From JBDKTK01 sp039680225 (lineage in GTDB: Bacteria > Desulfobacterota > Syntrophia > Syntrophales > UBA4778), in NCBI GenBank assembly GCA_039680225.1, contig JBDKTK010000316.1, forward strand, positions 1 through 6,814: a stretch of 6,814 nt of DNA. The letters are read 5' to 3'. The notes beneath the pieces were generated by a model. That model made no database searches, was not told the DNA's origin, and saw nothing but the letters and a program-made list of their open reading frames with translations. Shown here one piece after another: positions 4,733-6,814 of this stretch. A program made the position numbers and the translations under genes. How positions within the stretch are numbered: the stretch's first letter is position 1; the number at the start of each line of letters is the position of its first letter.

Positions 4733-5001
4733 CACTGTATGGCAAAGCATGACCTATTGCATTCGTAATATATACCCTATATCTATGTAGTATATTTTCT
4801 CTTGACTAATTACCTCATACATTGTAGGAGATGTTTCAAATAGTTGTTTGCTAAAGTAATGCATTTTGCTTGTTGATGGTTCGTAATACCAAACAATGCG
4901 GCATTATTAAAGGACAAATTTACGGACAGAATTTAATTGTGTAGGCCAAAACCATTGAACAAATGTCAGGTTTAAACATGTCTGAAGTTGGAGGTTGAAA
5001 C

Positions 5002-6621
5002 ATGTCAAAGCGCCGGTTGATTTTTCTTATTCTGATCCTCCTATCTTTTTCTTTCCTCGCGTGTGGAGGCGGCGGGGACGGAGCTGTTTCCTACAGCCCT
5101 TCCGCAGTTCAGACCGTTTACAGCATTTCCGGCACAGTCTCCGGGGCAGTGCTGGGCGGTGTAACGATTACATTGAGCGGTGACGGCTCGGCAACGACAA
5201 CAACAGCCGCGGATGGATCATACGTCTTCGCGGGTGTGGCCAATGGCAATTATACGGTCACGCCGACCCTGACGGGAGGTACATTCAGTCCGGCCAGCCG
5301 GACCGCCACGGTAAACGGGGCGGATGTCGCCGGACGGGATTTTGTCTCCAGCCCCAGTGCCTGGATGTGGGTAAGCGGGCCTGATACGGCTGGTCAGCCC
5401 GGCATCTACGGCACCAAAGGCGTTGCCGACGTCAACAATATTCCGGGTGGGCGTGAATACGCGTCATCGTGTGCAGATACGAGCGGCAACGTCTGGCTCT
5501 TCGGGGGATGGGGCTATGATACGGCCGGTGATTGGGGCGATTTCAACGATCTCTGGAAATATGACGGCAGCAACTGGACATGGGTAAGCGGGTCTAATAC
5601 GGTTGATAACAATGGCGTCTACGGAACTAAAGGCGTTGCCGCAGCCGGCAATGTTCCGGGCGCTCGCAGCGGCGCAGTATTGTGGGTCGATAAGAGCGGG
5701 AATTTATGGCTCTTCGGAGGAGAGTCGCTGAATCATGGCTTTTTCAACGACCTTTGGAAATTCGACGGCAGCAACTGGACATGGATCAGCGGGTCTTCTA
5801 TATTGAATCAGCCCGGCATCTGCGGAACCAAAGGCGTTGCCGACGCGAACAATGTTCCGGGCGCTCGCACCGGAGCAGTATCATGGATAGATAACAGCGG
5901 TAATCTCTGGCTCTTCGGGGGAGCAGGCGAAGATTCGAGCGGACACAGCGGCGATCTCAACGATCTCTGGAAATATGACGGCAGCAACTGGACATGGATC
6001 AGCGGGTCTTCCGACGAGGTCGATAACCCCGGCAGCTACGGAACCAAAGGCGTTGCCGATGCGAACAATGTTCCGGGCTGTCGCTTCAGTGCGGTATCCT
6101 GGATAGATAATAGCGGTAATCTCTGGCTCTTCGGAGGAATTCAGCATGATCAGGCCGGGAGTTGGGGCTTTCTCAACGATCTGTGGAAATTCGACGGCAG
6201 CAACTGGACATGGATCAGTGGGGATTATAACTGGGATCGACCCGGCAGCTACGGAACCAAGGGCGTCGCCGACGCGAATAATGTTCCGGGCGGGCGTTCA
6301 GGCGCGTCATCGAGTGTAGATACGATCGGCAATTTCTGGCTCTTTGGGGGAGGCGGCTATGATTCGGCCAGAACCAGTGGTTATCTCAACGATCTGTGGA
6401 AATTCGACGGCAGCAACTGGATATGGGTGAGCGGATCTAATACGGCCGATCAAAAAGGCAGTTACGGGACCAAAGGCGTTGCCGATGCCGGCAATGTTCC
6501 GGGCGCTCGCTACTGCGCGGTATTGTGGGTGGATAACAGCGGCAATCTCCGGCTCTTCGGTGGATCCGGCTATGATTCGGCAGGAAATGTGGACTATCTC
6601 AACGATCTCTGGAGATATTGA
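5002..6621 (+). CDS. Kelch-repeat lipoprotein with a carboxypeptidase-regulatory-like domain
   Basis: The protein has 539 residues. The first 20 form a lipoprotein signal peptide ending FLAC, with Cys21 as the lipidated residue (Phe at -3 is slightly unusual), followed by the flexible GGGGDG tether. Residues about 40-116 (YSISGTVSGAVLGGVTITL, ADGSYVFAGVANGNYTVTPT) form a carboxypeptidase-regulatory/CNA-B-like beta sandwich. Residues 121-539 are six tandem Kelch-type repeats of 67-72 residues, each with W-x-W-x-SG, YGTKGVA, NVPG-R, SGN-x-WLFGG and NDLWK-x-DGSN, which should close into a six-bladed propeller. The last repeat ends at NDLWRY, so the propeller looks complete. GGAGG lies 7 nt before the ATG. 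It is likely an outer-membrane or periplasmic anchored protein-, glycan- or surface-binding factor. No catalytic residues of galactose oxidase are evident. It stands alone, ending before a strong terminator. Confidence 0.9.
   Translation: MSKRRLIFLILILLSFSFLACGGGGDGAVSYSPSAVQTVYSISGTVSGAVLGGVTITLSGDGSATTTTAADGSYVFAGVANGNYTVTPTLTGGTFSPASRTATVNGADVAGRDFVSSPSAWMWVSGPDTAGQPGIYGTKGVADVNNIPGGREYASSCADTSGNVWLFGGWGYDTAGDWGDFNDLWKYDGSNWTWVSGSNTVDNNGVYGTKGVAAAGNVPGARSGAVLWVDKSGNLWLFGGESLNHGFFNDLWKFDGSNWTWISGSSILNQPGICGTKGVADANNVPGARTGAVSWIDNSGNLWLFGGAGEDSSGHSGDLNDLWKYDGSNWTWISGSSDEVDNPGSYGTKGVADANNVPGCRFSAVSWIDNSGNLWLFGGIQHDQAGSWGFLNDLWKFDGSNWTWISGDYNWDRPGSYGTKGVADANNVPGGRSGASSSVDTIGNFWLFGGGGYDSARTSGYLNDLWKFDGSNWIWVSGSNTADQKGSYGTKGVADAGNVPGARYCAVLWVDNSGNLRLFGGSGYDSAGNVDYLNDLWRY
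5362..6618 (+). repeat. Six tandem coding repeats of 201-216 nt (Kelch blades)
   Basis: Unit starts (the codon of the first Trp) are at 5362, 5575, 5776, 5989, 6205 and 6418, giving lengths of 213, 201, 213, 216, 213 and 201 nt. Blocks such as GACGGCAGCAACTGGACATG and AAAGGCGTTGCCGA are almost identical at nucleotide level between units, while the segment between WLFGG and NDLW varies. The pattern indicates recent duplication or gene conversion, with variation limited to one loop. Confidence 0.9.
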
Positions 6622-6725
6622 ACGGAGGGCGTCAGATATTCTGCACGGATGAAAAAGTGCGTTCATTTCGCTTCGGCAGGCTAAGCGCAAGCCAGGCCCA
6701 ATGAGCGGGTTTTAAAATAATGTAG

Positions 6726-6752
6726 GGGCGACCGGCCGGTCGCCCTTTTTTT
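6726..6752 (+). terminator. Strong Rho-independent terminator downstream of the Kelch gene
   Basis: The perfect 20-nt palindrome GGGCGACCGGCCGGTCGCCC (6726-6745) is followed at once by seven T residues (6746-6752). It lies about 105 nt after the Kelch stop, and nothing else lies between. The sequence is identical to the palindrome at 121-140, where it is used in the opposite direction. Confidence 0.75.
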
Positions 6753-6755
6753 GAA

Positions 6756-6775
6756 CCCCCCTTTTCTAAAAGGGG
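6756..6775. repeat. Second module of the composite repeat, copy downstream of the Kelch gene
   Basis: CCCCTTTT (6758-6765), CT, AAAAGGGG (6768-6775) is a perfect 8-bp inverted repeat. It corresponds to the CCCCCTTTTCTAAAGGG core at 4530-4546, and lies at the same distance (about 10 nt) after the first palindromic module. Confidence 0.6.
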
Positions 6776-6814
6776 AGAGAAAATGGAATTAGCCCTTAAT
6801 GCAGGCGATGGGCC

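Larger units (their letters stand above)
4230..5001. other. 772-nt intergenic region with repeats, no gene called
   Basis: This region has no supported gene. It contains a 7-bp hairpin CCTGCTT/AAGCAGG (4372-4400), a composite palindromic repeat (4496-4562), a hairpin AGTTCC/GGAACT (4619-4642) followed by a T-run (4650-4657), a near-perfect palindrome (4715-4732), and an AT-rich stretch (about 4750-4990) that must hold the promoter of the Kelch gene. Open frames here (for example one giving NPPFLKG) come from the repeat. Confidence 0.6.
6622..6814. other. Downstream intergenic region
   Basis: No gene is supported after the Kelch stop. The region holds the composite palindromic repeat and terminator (6726-6775), and a final stretch (6776-6814) in which nothing is recognised. 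Confidence 0.5.

Noticed and set aside
4700..4760. A possible cyclic-di-GMP (GEMM) riboswitch, suggested by GGCAAAGC
   Set aside because: The conserved core and paired stems of the riboswitch could not be found around it.
4413..4768. Two short + strand frames in the intergenic region
   Set aside because: Their recognisable part (NPPFLKG, HGGIF) is a translation of the palindromic repeat. There is no ribosome binding site and no family.
6307..6690. 127-residue - strand frame, with a similar one at 5881-6147
   Set aside because: These are antisense to the Kelch repeats and repeat themselves for the same reason.

Overview
The window comes from a GC-rich anaerobic or microaerophilic bacterium, most likely a deltaproteobacterium in the broad sense (Desulfobacterota or Geobacter/Syntrophus-like). 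That is an inference. It rests on the gene mix (rubrerythrin, exported nitroreductase, PhzF-like enzyme, Adhesin_E-like secreted protein, Kelch lipoprotein), the strong GGAGG ribosome binding sites, and palindromic intergenic repeats of a kind I associate with such genomes.

Layout. Positions 1-116 hold the 3' end of an unrecognised + strand gene. Two - strand genes follow, each closed by its own hairpin terminator: an exported nitroreductase-family protein (166-804) and a 91-residue membrane protein (946-1221). The second has a good sigma-54-like promoter. A divergent intergenic region (1222-1568) leads to the + strand gene at 1569-2270. A hairpin then separates that gene from a convergent rubrerythrin (2329-2823, - strand). 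Divergent from rubrerythrin is a PhzF-family gene (2900-3703, +), whose 3' end overlaps a convergent Adhesin_E-like gene (3660-4229, -). A long, AT-richer non-coding stretch with repeats (4230-5001) precedes a Kelch-repeat lipoprotein (5002-6621, +), which ends at a strong terminator made from the same palindrome seen at both other ends of the window.

The main result is the gene at 1569-2270. A conventional reading breaks it into three fragments, because TGA codons stand at 1839-1841 and 2034-2036. All three fragments lie in one uninterrupted frame, and together they give a 233-residue MerB-like (organomercurial/alkylmercury lyase fold) protein. By eye alignment the two TGA codons fall exactly where MerB has its two catalytic cysteines (Cys96 and Cys159 in the R831b enzyme). 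Each TGA is followed at the right distance by a hairpin with a GGU-containing apical loop, as in a bacterial SECIS element; the second is a perfect 8-bp stem with a GGUC loop. The best explanation is a double-selenocysteine MerB-like organometallic lyase (Sec91 and Sec156). From memory, this matches the family named SaoL in a proposed selenocysteine-assisted organometallic (SAO) system. No selenocysteine machinery or other clear SAO partner is visible here.

The other genes do not form an obvious pathway with it. Rubrerythrin and the nitroreductase fit a redox or oxidative-stress setting, and the Adhesin_E-like and Kelch proteins are exported or surface proteins.
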